A DNA stretch of 64,000 nucleotides from Planctomycetota bacterium (GTDB lineage: Bacteria; Planctomycetota; UBA1135; UBA2386): the NCBI GenBank assembly GCA_014192625.1, contig BJHM01000017.1, positions 17,104 to 81,103 of the forward strand, read 5' to 3'. A program made the translations under genes and the position numbers. Positions 1-6,949 of the stretch are shown here, one piece after another. Position 1 is the first letter of the stretch. Each line of letters opens with the position of its first letter. The notes below the pieces were generated by a model, which was given only the letters and a program-made list of their open reading frames with translations, searched no databases and was not told the DNA's origin.

Positions 1-1
1 G

Positions 2-217
2 TCGCTGGCGCGTGTGCAGCTACGGCTTGGCATGGATCCAAAGGATGCCGCAGCCAATGCGTTCGTCAGTGAGTTGCGCACGATCGTGAAGCCCTACGGC
101 CACTTGCCGCTCGAAGTTGGTGCGCACCTAGGCAAAGGCAAGCCCAACTTGTCGCACAACCTGTCGCCGGCGTGCTGCCTCGTGCGGCTCCTCCCGGCTA
201 CCAAGAAGCGGGGCTGA
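2..217 (+). CDS. C-terminal fragment of an unidentified protein (left-edge partial)
   Basis: An open frame enters from the left edge and stops at TGA 215-217, so only the last 71 residues are visible. They contain LARVQLRLGMDP near the left edge, a segment IVKPYGHLPLEVG, and a basic tail ending KKRG. I recognise no family. The downstream maf-like gene begins 5 bp after the stop, so the two are probably cotranscribed. Internal GTG/ATG codons could be starts, but the frame is open to the edge and the fragment is better read as the end of a longer gene. Function is unknown. Confidence 0.5.
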   Translation, partial: SLARVQLRLGMDPKDAAANAFVSELRTIVKPYGHLPLEVGAHLGKGKPNLSHNLSPACCLVRLLPATKKRG

Positions 218-221
218 TCTT

Positions 222-806
222 TTGGGCGTTGAGCCCGCGCCGTGGCTTGCGCTCGCGTCGTCATCGCCCCGACGGTCCCATTTGCTAAAGCAAGCTGGGA
301 TTCCGTTCGTGCTTGCCGAACCTGGCCCCGAACCGGAAGGCCGCGGCTCACCGCGCGAACTTGCGCAACTCCGCGCCCGCAGTAAAGCGCTTGGTGCCGC
401 GCAGGGCATTGGCTCGTCGTTGCCAGTGCTCGGTGTCGATACGGTGGTGGATGTCGGTGGTAAGGATTATGGCAAGCCGCACGACCGCAGTGCCGCCAAC
501 GCCATGCTCAAAGCGCTCGCCGGCAAACGGCATCAGGTGCATACGGCGCACTGCCTCGTCGACCCGCGCACGGGCGCGATGGTCGAAGAACTGGTCACCG
601 CGGACGTTGCTTGCGGCGTGCCCACTGCAAAGGAATTGACGCTCTACCTCGACAGCGGTGATTGGCGTGGCAAGGCTGGTGCCTACGGAATTCAGGACGG
701 GTCGCAATCGTTCATCACGATGCACGCTGGCGCATACGACACGGTGGTTGGTTTGCATGTCGAGGCCGTGCGTCGGCTGTTGCGCGCGCTGCTGGGAGCC
801 ACATGA
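222..806 (+). CDS. maf: Maf-like nucleotide pyrophosphatase
   Basis: Maf/YhdE/YceF proteins hydrolyse non-canonical or modified nucleoside triphosphates to monophosphates, acting in the cytoplasm as house-cleaning enzymes. Visible hallmarks are the N-terminal LASSSPRRSHLL motif (family SxSPRRxxLL), the central GVDTVVDVGGKDYGKP (family DTxV...GKP), and SGDWRGKAGAYGIQDG (family KAGaYGIQ, catalytic lysine region). The 194 residues match the usual 190-210. The start used is TTG at 222, since no ATG lies upstream in frame before the preceding stop. The end overlaps the next ATG by 4 bp (ATGA), implying translational coupling. Which nucleotide it prefers cannot be told from sequence. Confidence 0.88.
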   Translation: MGVEPAPWLALASSSPRRSHLLKQAGIPFVLAEPGPEPEGRGSPRELAQLRARSKALGAAQGIGSSLPVLGVDTVVDVGGKDYGKPHDRSAANAMLKALAGKRHQVHTAHCLVDPRTGAMVEELVTADVACGVPTAKELTLYLDSGDWRGKAGAYGIQDGSQSFITMHAGAYDTVVGLHVEAVRRLLRALLGAT

Positions 807-1306
807 GTCGTACGCGGACGGTTGGTTTGCGGCTTGCCGTGACCGCTTTGGTTGCGGTGGCGGCGATCTTTGCTTTGGAATGGTTTCTGCGGCAGGAAGA
901 TGTGGCGTTGCGAGACGAACAACTTCGCGTTGCGCTTGCCAGCGCAAAACCTCTGCCACAGCCCCCCGTGCTTGGTGTGCAGACCGAATTGGTGTGGCTC
1001 TGCGCTGCATTCGACTCGGTGCCGCCGTTGGTCGCGCCGGTCGTGCAGATCCTGCGCGACGGCTCATTTGCCGTGCGCAAAGCTGCGCCGGTTGCCACGC
1101 TGCCGGGACCAAGGACCGTTGCTGCGATTGCGCTGTTGCTGCCGGTCAAAGCGTTGCCTGACCTGACGGCAATCCAGCGTGCGGCGCTGCTCGATCAGTT
1201 GTCGGCGATATTTACTGCTCGGCCGATTGCCAGCGGCCAGGTGCAATGTGCCGGCCTCGCTGGCGAGTCCGCGGATCTCGCCGCGCTGTTGTCGTGGGTG
1301 CGCTAG
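803..1306 (+). CDS. Small membrane-anchored protein of unknown function
   Basis: This 167-residue protein starts at ATG 803, overlapping the maf stop by 4 bp. That overlap decides the start over upstream in-frame codons lying inside maf. Residues about 8-26 (LRLAVTALVAVAAIFALEW) form one hydrophobic segment, so the protein is probably anchored in the inner membrane or exported, with the remainder in the periplasm. The rest is rich in Leu, Ala and Val, with no recognisable catalytic motif. I do not recognise a family. The tight coupling to maf suggests the same operon but does not imply a shared function. Confidence 0.6.
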   Translation: MSRTRTVGLRLAVTALVAVAAIFALEWFLRQEDVALRDEQLRVALASAKPLPQPPVLGVQTELVWLCAAFDSVPPLVAPVVQILRDGSFAVRKAAPVATLPGPRTVAAIALLLPVKALPDLTAIQRAALLDQLSAIFTARPIASGQVQCAGLAGESADLAALLSWVR

Positions 1307-1408
1307 CGCTGTTATGCAAGGCGTGCTGTTTTCGCGCCGCAGCTGCGGCCCGCGCCCATTGTCAGTGGCGGTTTGGGAGCGACCTGCGCCGGAGCTGCCA
1401 AGCAATGG

Positions 1409-1436
1409 TTGACCGCAGCGATTTTCGCCCTACACT
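1409..1436 (+). promoter_or_regulatory. Candidate sigma-70-type promoter of rpmE
   Basis: TTGACC at 1409-1414 (5 of 6 to the -35 consensus) is separated by 16 bp from TACACT at 1431-1436 (4 of 6 to the -10). Transcription would begin near 1443, leaving a leader of about 27 nt before the rpmE ATG at 1470. The region from 1307 to 1469 contains no gene, which fits a promoter here. No clear Shine-Dalgarno sequence precedes the ATG. Confidence 0.45.
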
Positions 1437-1469
1437 TTTCGACCCTCTCGAGTCCGTGAGCCAAGTGTC

Positions 1470-1682
1470 ATGAAGCCGAATATTCATCCCAACTACATCG
1501 ACTGCAAGGTGAGCTGCGCCTGTGGCAACAAGTTTGCCACCTTGTCCACCAGACCCGAGATTCGTACCGACATTTGCTCTGAGTGCCATCCGTATTTTAC
1601 GGGCGCCCAGAAGTTCGTCGATACGGCCGGTCGCGTCGACAAGTTCATGAAGCGCTACAACCGGATTAGCGTAAAGTCCTGA
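1470..1682 (+). CDS. rpmE: 50S ribosomal protein bL31
   Basis: bL31 is a small zinc-binding protein of the large ribosomal subunit that helps bridge to the 30S head. The 70 residues match the family length. The start MKPNIHPNY is typical, and the zinc ligands are all present (Cys16, Cys18, Cys36, Cys39 in CACGN...[10 protein letters not shown]). This makes it the C+ zinc-containing form rather than the YkgM-type paralogue. The pattern [14 protein letters not shown] near the C-terminus is also characteristic. It precedes prfA by 67 bp, the common rpmE-prfA-prmC arrangement. Confidence 0.95.
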   Translation: MKPNIHPNYIDCKVSCACGNKFATLSTRPEIRTDICSECHPYFTGAQKFVDTAGRVDKFMKRYNRISVKS

Positions 1683-1749
1683 TGTCGTGGGCCCCGGCGT
1701 TAGCTGGGCGCTCTGGCAGTAGCTGGGATTGCCGGCGGTAGCTGGCCGC

Positions 1750-2832
1750 ATGACCTACCTACGCCCCCGAATCCAGGCGAAGCTCGACGGCATGGCCGCG
1801 CGTCAGCATGAGCTGATGGCGCAATCGAGCGACCCTCTGGTGCTAGCCAAGACCGAAGGTCTGGCGGCACTCCAGCGTGAACTTGGTCGCCTTGCAAAGA
1901 CCGTCGCCCACTACGAGTCCTTTCGTAAACTGCTGCTGCAGATCGAAGACAATCGCACGCTGCTTGCTCCAGGGGGCGATGCAGAACTCGCCGAACTCGC
2001 CCGGCTTGAGTTGCCCGAACTAGAAGCGGACGCCAAGGTCCGTGCCGACCAGTTGATCGACATGTTGATCAGCGGCCAAGGCGATGACCGCCGTGACTGC
2101 ATCGTCGAGATTCGCGCTGGTACCGGCGGCGAAGAGGCGGCGTTGTTCGTGCGCGATTTGCTAGACCTCTATCAACGCTACGCCGTGCGCATGGGCTGGT
2201 CGGTCGAGCCGATGCATTCCAGCGAGGCGGAGCAGGGTGGTTTTAAGGAAGTGATCTTCGGCCTGCGTGGCAACGGCGTGTTCCACTACATGCAGTTTGA
2301 GTCCGGCGGTCATCGCGTGCAGCGCGTGCCGGAGACCGAGGCAAAGGGGCGGGTGCACACTTCTGCGGCGACGGTTGCGGTGCTGGCCGAGGTGGAAGAA
2401 GTGGAACTCGAGCTGCTCGACAAAGACTTGAAGATCGACACGTTTCGCAGCAGCGGTGCCGGCGGTCAGCACGTCAACAAGACGGAGTCTGCGGTGCGCG
2501 TCACGCACATGCCGACTGGCTTCGTCGTCGCCTGCCAAGAAGAGCGCAGCCAGCATAAGAACAAGGCGAAGGCCATGAAGTTATTGCGGTCGCGCATCTA
2601 CGACTACCAAAAGCGAATGGTCGAGGCGGCGCGCGCTGCCGAGCGCAAGGAGCAGGTCGGCAGCGGTGATCGCAGCGAACGCGTTCGCACCTACAACTTC
2701 CCGCAGGACCGCCTCACCGATCACCGGATTGGGCGCAACTTCACGTTGTCGCAGGTCATGGAGGGCAAGCTCGAACCGCTCATCGAGGGGCTGCTCGCCG
2801 ACGATCGCGAACGGCGCTTGGAGCAGATCTGA
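1750..2832 (+). CDS. prfA: Peptide chain release factor 1
   Basis: RF1 recognises UAA and UAG stop codons and triggers hydrolysis of peptidyl-tRNA. The GGQ catalytic motif is at residues 238-240 in SSGAGGQHVNKTES. The codon-recognition tripeptide is PET at 194-196 (PxT class, defining RF1 rather than RF2). The 360 residues fit the family. I chose ATG 1750 over an in-frame TTG seven codons upstream because the family starts close to the first helix. The gene is followed after 1 bp by prmC, whose product methylates the GGQ glutamine, so the two form a functional operon. The 5-prime spacer (1699-1748) holds three imperfect TAGCTGG repeats. Confidence 0.96.
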   Translation: MTYLRPRIQAKLDGMAARQHELMAQSSDPLVLAKTEGLAALQRELGRLAKTVAHYESFRKLLLQIEDNRTLLAPGGDAELAELARLELPELEADAKVRADQLIDMLISGQGDDRRDCIVEIRAGTGGEEAALFVRDLLDLYQRYAVRMGWSVEPMHSSEAEQGGFKEVIFGLRGNGVFHYMQFESGGHRVQRVPETEAKGRVHTSAATVAVLAEVEEVELELLDKDLKIDTFRSSGAGGQHVNKTESAVRVTHMPTGFVVACQEERSQHKNKAKAMKLLRSRIYDYQKRMVEAARAAERKEQVGSGDRSERVRTYNFPQDRLTDHRIGRNFTLSQVMEGKLEPLIEGLLADDRERRLEQI

Positions 2833-2833
2833 G

Positions 2834-3736
2834 ATGGAATCAAAGCCTGCTACGCAGCCCGCACCTACGCACACCGTGCTGTCGGTTCTGCGCGCTGCCG
2901 AGCAGTGGCTGACGACGCGCTCTGTGGACGCGCCTAAGCGTTCGGCGGAACTACTTCTTGGCAAGGTGCTCAAGCTGGATCGGCTAAAACTCTACCTCGC
3001 ATTCGATCGGCCGCTCGATCCAGTAGAGCGCACGGCGATGCGCGAATTGCTTGCCCGCCGCGGCAAGCACGAGCCGGTTGCCTACCTGCTCGGTGAGTGG
3101 AGCTTTCGTGGGCACACGATTTTGGTCGGGCCTGATGTGCTCATCCCGCGGCCTGAAACCGAAGAGCTGATCGACTTCGTGCCGCCGTTGCTGCCGCAAG
3201 GTGGTCGCGTCGTGGACTTCGGCACAGGAAGCGGTGCGATTGCGATTGCGATCGCGCTGCTGCGGCCCGACGTGCAGGTGGTAGCTACCGACATCAGCGA
3301 ACGTGCTCTTTCGGTTGCGCGCCGCAACGTTGAGCAGCATGGGCTCGCAGGCCGCATCGCGCTGCGGCAGGGATCGTGGTGGGCGGCATGTGCAGGCGAG
3401 GCTCCGTTTGACCTGCTGGTCAGCAATCCACCCTACATCGATCCGGCTGACCCGCAGGGATTGGCCGCCGATGTTGCTGCGTTTGAGCCGGCGCAGGCGC
3501 TCTATAGTGCGAGCGGCGATGTCGCATCGTGCTATCGAGCGTTGTTGCAAGGCCTGCCCGGCGGCCTTGTGCGCGGGGGCCACATACTGTGTGAGACTGG
3601 CCTGCAGGCAGCAGAACCGGCACTCCAGATGATGCGTGCCAATCCAGCGCTGAGTGATGTGGAACTGCGCTGCGATTTTGCGCGGCTGCCACGCTTTCTC
3701 CTGGCGCGTTACGCCGGCGCTGCAGAAGCGACGTAA
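2834..3736 (+). CDS. prmC: Release factor glutamine methyltransferase
   Basis: PrmC (HemK) transfers a methyl group from S-adenosylmethionine to the GGQ glutamine of release factors, raising termination efficiency. The 300-residue protein has the N-terminal helical release-factor-binding region, the strand IPRPETEELID typical of the family, the SAM-binding glycine loop FGTGSGAIAIA near residues 129-138, and the catalytic NPPY motif at 198-201. The ATG lies one base after the prfA stop, so expression is likely coupled. The last 28 bp overlap the convergent PilZ gene. Confidence 0.95.
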   Translation: MESKPATQPAPTHTVLSVLRAAEQWLTTRSVDAPKRSAELLLGKVLKLDRLKLYLAFDRPLDPVERTAMRELLARRGKHEPVAYLLGEWSFRGHTILVGPDVLIPRPETEELIDFVPPLLPQGGRVVDFGTGSGAIAIAIALLRPDVQVVATDISERALSVARRNVEQHGLAGRIALRQGSWWAACAGEAPFDLLVSNPPYIDPADPQGLAADVAAFEPAQALYSASGDVASCYRALLQGLPGGLVRGGHILCETGLQAAEPALQMMRANPALSDVELRCDFARLPRFLLARYAGAAEAT

Positions 3737-4053
3737 GCAGCCACCGCCGCCTTGCTCGCTGGCGAGATCTCAGTGAAGAACACTGCGACCTCATACTTGC
3801 CTGGCTTGCCTTGCTCCGGGTCGCAGCGCACCACCGCGCCCTTCACGGAGTGGTTGCCCGACTGACCGGGCAACTGCAGGTCGATGCCGACCAGCGCCAA
3901 CTCCGCCATTTTATGAGCCGTCGAGCAGCACAGGCCAATGATGGAGAGATCCTTCAGGGTCGCAGGCTGTGCGCCCTCTTTGGGGTTGAGATGAATCTGA
4001 AATTCAGCACGGGCGCGCGGGGCGCGGCGACGTTCGCGTTCAGAAGATGCCAT
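3709..4053 (-). CDS. PilZ-domain protein
   Basis: This 114-residue protein consists essentially of one PilZ domain, a fold that commonly binds cyclic di-GMP. The arginine-rich N-terminus RERRRAPRARAEF supplies the RxxxR part, and DLSIIGLCC supplies a D/NxSxxG-like part. The final Gly of the second motif is followed by Leu-Cys, as in many functional members. It could be a stand-alone c-di-GMP effector linking second messenger to pili or secretion; a secretin/ATPase set is about 40 kb away, which is only suggestive. It is convergent with prmC (28 bp overlap) and divergent from ssb. The tail is Ala-rich. Confidence 0.78.
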   Translation of the reverse strand: MASSERERRRAPRARAEFQIHLNPKEGAQPATLKDLSIIGLCCSTAHKMAELALVGIDLQLPGQSGNHSVKGAVVRCDPEQGKPGKYEVAVFFTEISPASKAAVAAYVASAAPA

Positions 4054-4180
4054 AGATGTGGGTGCGGAACTTACCAGCAGGGCTTGCCGGACGCTAGGAT
4101 CCGGCTCTAACGGCGGTGGTTAGATCGATCCCCGAGCACCCTCGCCAACAACCACAAGACACTTGGAGCAAGAACGACAG

Positions 4181-4672
4181 ATGGCCAACTTCAACAAGAT
4201 CATCCTGATGGGCAACCTGACCCGCGACGTCGAATTGCGTTCTACGCAAGGCGGCATGCAGGTGGCGAAAGTCGGTATGGCGATTAATCGCAAGTGGACC
4301 CAGAACGGCGAAACCAAGGAATCGACCTGCTTCGTCGACCTGACTGCGTTTGGCCGCCAAGCGGAGGTGCTCAGCCAGTTCGTTGGTAAGGGCAGCCCAC
4401 TGTTCGTCGAAGGCCGCCTCGAATATTCGACTTGGGAAGATAAGAATGGCGGCGGCAAGCGCAGCAAGCTTGAGGTCGTCGTTGAGAACTTCCAGTTTGT
4501 CGGCGCACCGCGTGCCGCTGGCAGTGGTGCCGGTGGTGAAGGTGGAGCGCCGCCGCGCCGCGCTGGTGGAACTGCGCCACGTCGCGCTGATGGCGAAGGC
4601 GGCGGTGGCGGCGGCGGTGGCGGTGGCGGTGGCGGTGGCGGTGAAGTCGACTACGGCGATATCCCGTTCTGA
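4181..4672 (+). CDS. ssb: Single-stranded DNA-binding protein with polyglycine linker
   Basis: SSB coats single-stranded DNA in replication and repair. The N-terminal OB fold is clear (NKIILMGNLTRDVELRST, then YSTWEDKNGGGKRSKLEVVVENFQF). The C-terminus ends VDYGDIPF, the acidic tip that recruits partner proteins. The 163 residues fit the family. ATG 4181 was chosen because it aligns with the conserved MxxxNKxILxGNLT start, and GGAG at 4164-4167 is a possible ribosome site. The linker contains 15 consecutive glycines (residues 140-154) encoded by alternating GGT and GGC codons. A GC-rich hairpin (4721-4732) followed by T5 at 4741-4745 might terminate it weakly. Confidence 0.96.
   Translation: MANFNKIILMGNLTRDVELRSTQGGMQVAKVGMAINRKWTQNGETKESTCFVDLTAFGRQAEVLSQFVGKGSPLFVEGRLEYSTWEDKNGGGKRSKLEVVVENFQFVGAPRAAGSGAGGEGGAPPRRAGGTAPRRADGEGGGGGGGGGGGGGGGEVDYGDIPF
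4598..4642 (+). repeat. GGTGGC microsatellite inside ssb
   Basis: Fifteen glycine codons in a row, the last ten strictly alternating GGT and GGC, encode part of the SSB linker. Hexamer repeats keep the frame when they change in copy number, so linker length could vary between strains. The G-rich strand has regularly spaced GG pairs, which could form two-tier G-quadruplexes. Confidence 0.8.
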
Positions 4673-4845
4673 TCGAACGGTCGAGGTTTGCCGCGGCGGC
4701 CTAGCGGGTCGCCGCAGTCCGCGCGCTCGCGCAGACGCCATTTTTAGTGTTGTAAAAGTTGCTTGGCAGCAACCGCTCAAGTCCGTGCCCTGCTTGTCCG
4801 AAAGATGCCGTGTCCTGAACGGCGTCTCTCGGCGCATAAGGCTGC

Positions 4846-5475
4846 ATGGAAACTGTCAACGAAGTTAAAGAAGCACTGTCCGCCAAGTCGCGCACTGCGA
4901 CTCTGGACGAACTTCGCAGCGAAGGCCGCAAACGTGTGCGCCTGATCAAGGCAGAGCACGTTGCCGAAATGATTACGGAGGCCGTTCATGCCGCGATTGA
5001 GCGGTCAGGCCTGATTCCGCAGGAACAAGCAGATCAGTTGGTGGCTCAGAGTCGCCAAGAGTTCCAGTCGATCGTGCGTGAGCGCGAGACCGAGAACCGT
5101 CGTGTTTTGGCTATGGAGCAGCGCCTGAAGGAGAGCGAGTCCGAAGTGTTGCAGCTGCAGCAAGAGCTGCAAGCAACGCGCGGCGGCTTGACCGGCACTG
5201 CTTTAATGGCCAAAGGTGGCAACGCCGCATCGCCGGATGTCACTGCCGCGTTGGAGAAGCTCGCGGGCTCGCTCAATGACCGTCTTGAGAAGATGGGCAA
5301 GAAGATGGGCATCAGCGCCGCTGTCGAGGCGGGGGAGCTCAATTTCGATGGCTTGTTCAAGGACTCGGGCAAGGCACTCGAAAGCAACATGAACAACGTC
5401 GAGGTCAAGCAGAAAACCGGTGGCGGTATCGCTGCCAACCTCGCCAAGCTGAAAAAACTAAAAGCCGGCGGCTGA
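4846..5475 (+). CDS. Coiled-coil protein paired with an actin-like ATPase
   Basis: This 209-residue protein has no recognised domain family. Residues about 45-125 are strongly helical with heptad-like spacing (ERETENRRVLAMEQRLKESE, then LQLQQELQ), predicting a coiled coil. A second amphipathic stretch follows (ALEKLAGSLNDRLEKMGKKM). The C-terminus is basic (LKKLKAGG). No signal peptide or membrane segment is visible, so it is probably cytoplasmic. The downstream actin-like gene starts 40 bp after its stop, and nothing else lies between them. By analogy with actin-like segregation or positioning systems it could be an adaptor, nucleator or cargo linker; this is inference. Start ATG 4846 has AAGG just upstream. 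Confidence 0.7.
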   Translation: METVNEVKEALSAKSRTATLDELRSEGRKRVRLIKAEHVAEMITEAVHAAIERSGLIPQEQADQLVAQSRQEFQSIVRERETENRRVLAMEQRLKESESEVLQLQQELQATRGGLTGTALMAKGGNAASPDVTAALEKLAGSLNDRLEKMGKKMGISAAVEAGELNFDGLFKDSGKALESNMNNVEVKQKTGGGIAANLAKLKKLKAGG

Positions 5476-5515
5476 TAGCCGCGGCGAACCGGGGAACGGG
5501 AACCAGAGAACGCAC

Positions 5516-6568
5516 ATGACCGACAAGAAAACTAGTAATCAGAGCCAGAACAACGCGAACCAAGCTGCAGAAACCGAAGTCGCGTTTGGCAAGGGACTCG
5601 ATGTCGGCACCGCGAATCTCGCGGCAGCCGTTCAGAATAACGAAGGCGGCATCACGGTCACCGTGGAGCGCAACGCATTCCTAGACATCCCAAGCGACGT
5701 CTACAGCAAGAGCATGCTGACGAAGTTGAAGGTGCCCTACATCGTTCATAACGGCAAGCTCGTTGTGATCGGTGAAGCGGCCTTCGAGCTGGCGAATGTT
5801 TTTGGTCGTGAGACCCGCCGGCCAATGTGCGATGGCCTGATCAGTCCGAATGAGACCGATGCCTTGCCGATGATGAAGATGATCATCAGCAAGATCCTCG
5901 GCGAGCCGCGCACGCCTGGAGAAAACTGCTATTTCTGCGTGCCCGCGCCGTCCTTGGACGTCGACAACAACGTTGTCTACCACCAGGGCCTGTTCGAGAG
6001 CATGATCAACAAGATGGGCTTTACCGCCCACGCCATCAACGAAGCCCACGCGGTGATCTTCGCTGAGCTGGCGGACAACGACTTCACCGGCATCGGCCTC
6101 AGCTTCGGCGGTGGCATGGCAAACGCGTGCATCGCCTACAAGTCGATCCCGTGCGTGTCGTTCTCAGTTGCCCGCGGTGGCGACTGGATCGACAAGAACG
6201 TCGCCAACGTGCTTGGCTGCCCGCGCAGCAAGGCGGCCTACATCAAGGAGCGCGGTATCGATATCCGCGACCCGAAGACGCGCGAGGAAGAGGCGGTCGC
6301 CATCTACTACCGTTCGCTGATCTCATACGTGCTGCAGAACATCAAGGCGCGTTTCGAGTCGGGCCAGAACATGCCGTCGTTCAAAGATCCGATCGACATC
6401 GCATGCGCCGGCGGTACCTCGCTGGTCGGTGGTTTCATCGAGGTCTTCCGCGAAGAGTTCGCAAAGATCGACTTCCCGATCCCGATCGGCCGCATCTTCC
6501 GCAGTGAAGAAGCGCTGACCGCGGTTGCGAAGGGCTGCCTGGTGGCGGCCGCGATCGGCGAGAGCTGA
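5516..6568 (+). CDS. Divergent actin/MreB-like ATPase
   Basis: The 350-residue length and motif order match the actin/MreB/ParM superfamily. Phosphate-1 is LDVGTANLAAA with Asp29, the connecting region includes INEAHAV, phosphate-2 is SFGGGMANAC starting near residue 196, and the adenosine motif is CAGGTSLVGG from residue 297. Phosphate-2 begins with Ser where MreB, ParM and FtsA have Asp, so this is not a canonical MreB. GGDWIDKNVAN followed by KERGID resembles the MreB GGDxxD...K(x)E region. There is no MreB-type N-terminal amphipathic helix; instead a polar Asn/Gln-rich leader of about 22 residues precedes the fold. No mreC/mreD lies nearby. It is probably a filament-forming ATPase acting with the upstream coiled-coil protein. 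Confidence 0.8.
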   Translation: MTDKKTSNQSQNNANQAAETEVAFGKGLDVGTANLAAAVQNNEGGITVTVERNAFLDIPSDVYSKSMLTKLKVPYIVHNGKLVVIGEAAFELANVFGRETRRPMCDGLISPNETDALPMMKMIISKILGEPRTPGENCYFCVPAPSLDVDNNVVYHQGLFESMINKMGFTAHAINEAHAVIFAELADNDFTGIGLSFGGGMANACIAYKSIPCVSFSVARGGDWIDKNVANVLGCPRSKAAYIKERGIDIRDPKTREEEAVAIYYRSLISYVLQNIKARFESGQNMPSFKDPIDIACAGGTSLVGGFIEVFREEFAKIDFPIPIGRIFRSEEALTAVAKGCLVAAAIGES

Positions 6569-6590
6569 TCCCTGCAGCGCTGCTGCAAGA

Positions 6591-6626
6591 ACAACGCCGC
6601 GCGGCCAAAGGGTCGCGCGGCGTTGT
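6591..6626 (+). terminator. Strong stem-loop after the actin-like gene
   Basis: ACAACGCCGCGCG at 6591-6603 pairs perfectly with CGCGCGGCGTTGT at 6614-6626. The stem can extend inward by G-U, C-G, C-G to 16 bp with an AAAG tetraloop. It lies 22 bp after the TGA of the actin-like gene. There is no T tract, so it may act as a processing or stabilising hairpin, or need Rho, rather than being a classical intrinsic terminator. Confidence 0.65.
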
Positions 6627-6949
6627 CATGTACGGACATCAGGCAGTCTCATTCCTACGCGTGCGAGCCAGTGAGATTTTTTTCGTTTGGCCCGCGTGCA
6701 TTCGACGTCACTGCGCGGTTAGCACAACCGGGCGGTGCCCATTGCTGGCTTGTGGCTGTGGCAGGGCTGCAATCGTGCTCGGCGGTGGCGGCAGCTTCGC
6801 AGCGACAATCGCAAAATGGTCCTGCGTTCGTTTCGCTAGGACCTAAGCATGGCACCCGCGTTCCTTGGTGGTGTCTGACCGGCCCTTCCGCCTCGACTTT
6901 GCCGTGCAACCTTTGCTGGCCTGACCATGCGTGGCACTAGAGTGCGGCA
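6627..6949. other. Intergenic region without a supported gene
   Basis: About 320 bp between the hairpin and the next gene. Short open frames exist on both strands but lack plausible starts, ribosome sites or recognisable products. The T-run GATTTTTTTCG at about 6675-6685 is the only AT-rich stretch. It presumably holds the promoter of the DUF255 gene, but I cannot single out a convincing -35/-10 pair. Confidence 0.4.

Noticed and set aside
348..1112. Long open frame on the minus strand opposite maf
   Set aside because: It lies entirely antisense to maf and the next gene and its translation is rich in Arg, Ala and Gln with no motif, as expected of a GC-rich shadow frame.
1699..1748. Three imperfect TAGCTGG repeats before prfA
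   Set aside because: Only three short copies with uneven spacing; too weak to call a regulatory element.
5516..6568. Actin-like protein considered as canonical MreB
   Set aside because: The phosphate-2 Asp is missing, mreC, mreD and rodA are absent, and the N-terminal leader is unlike MreB.
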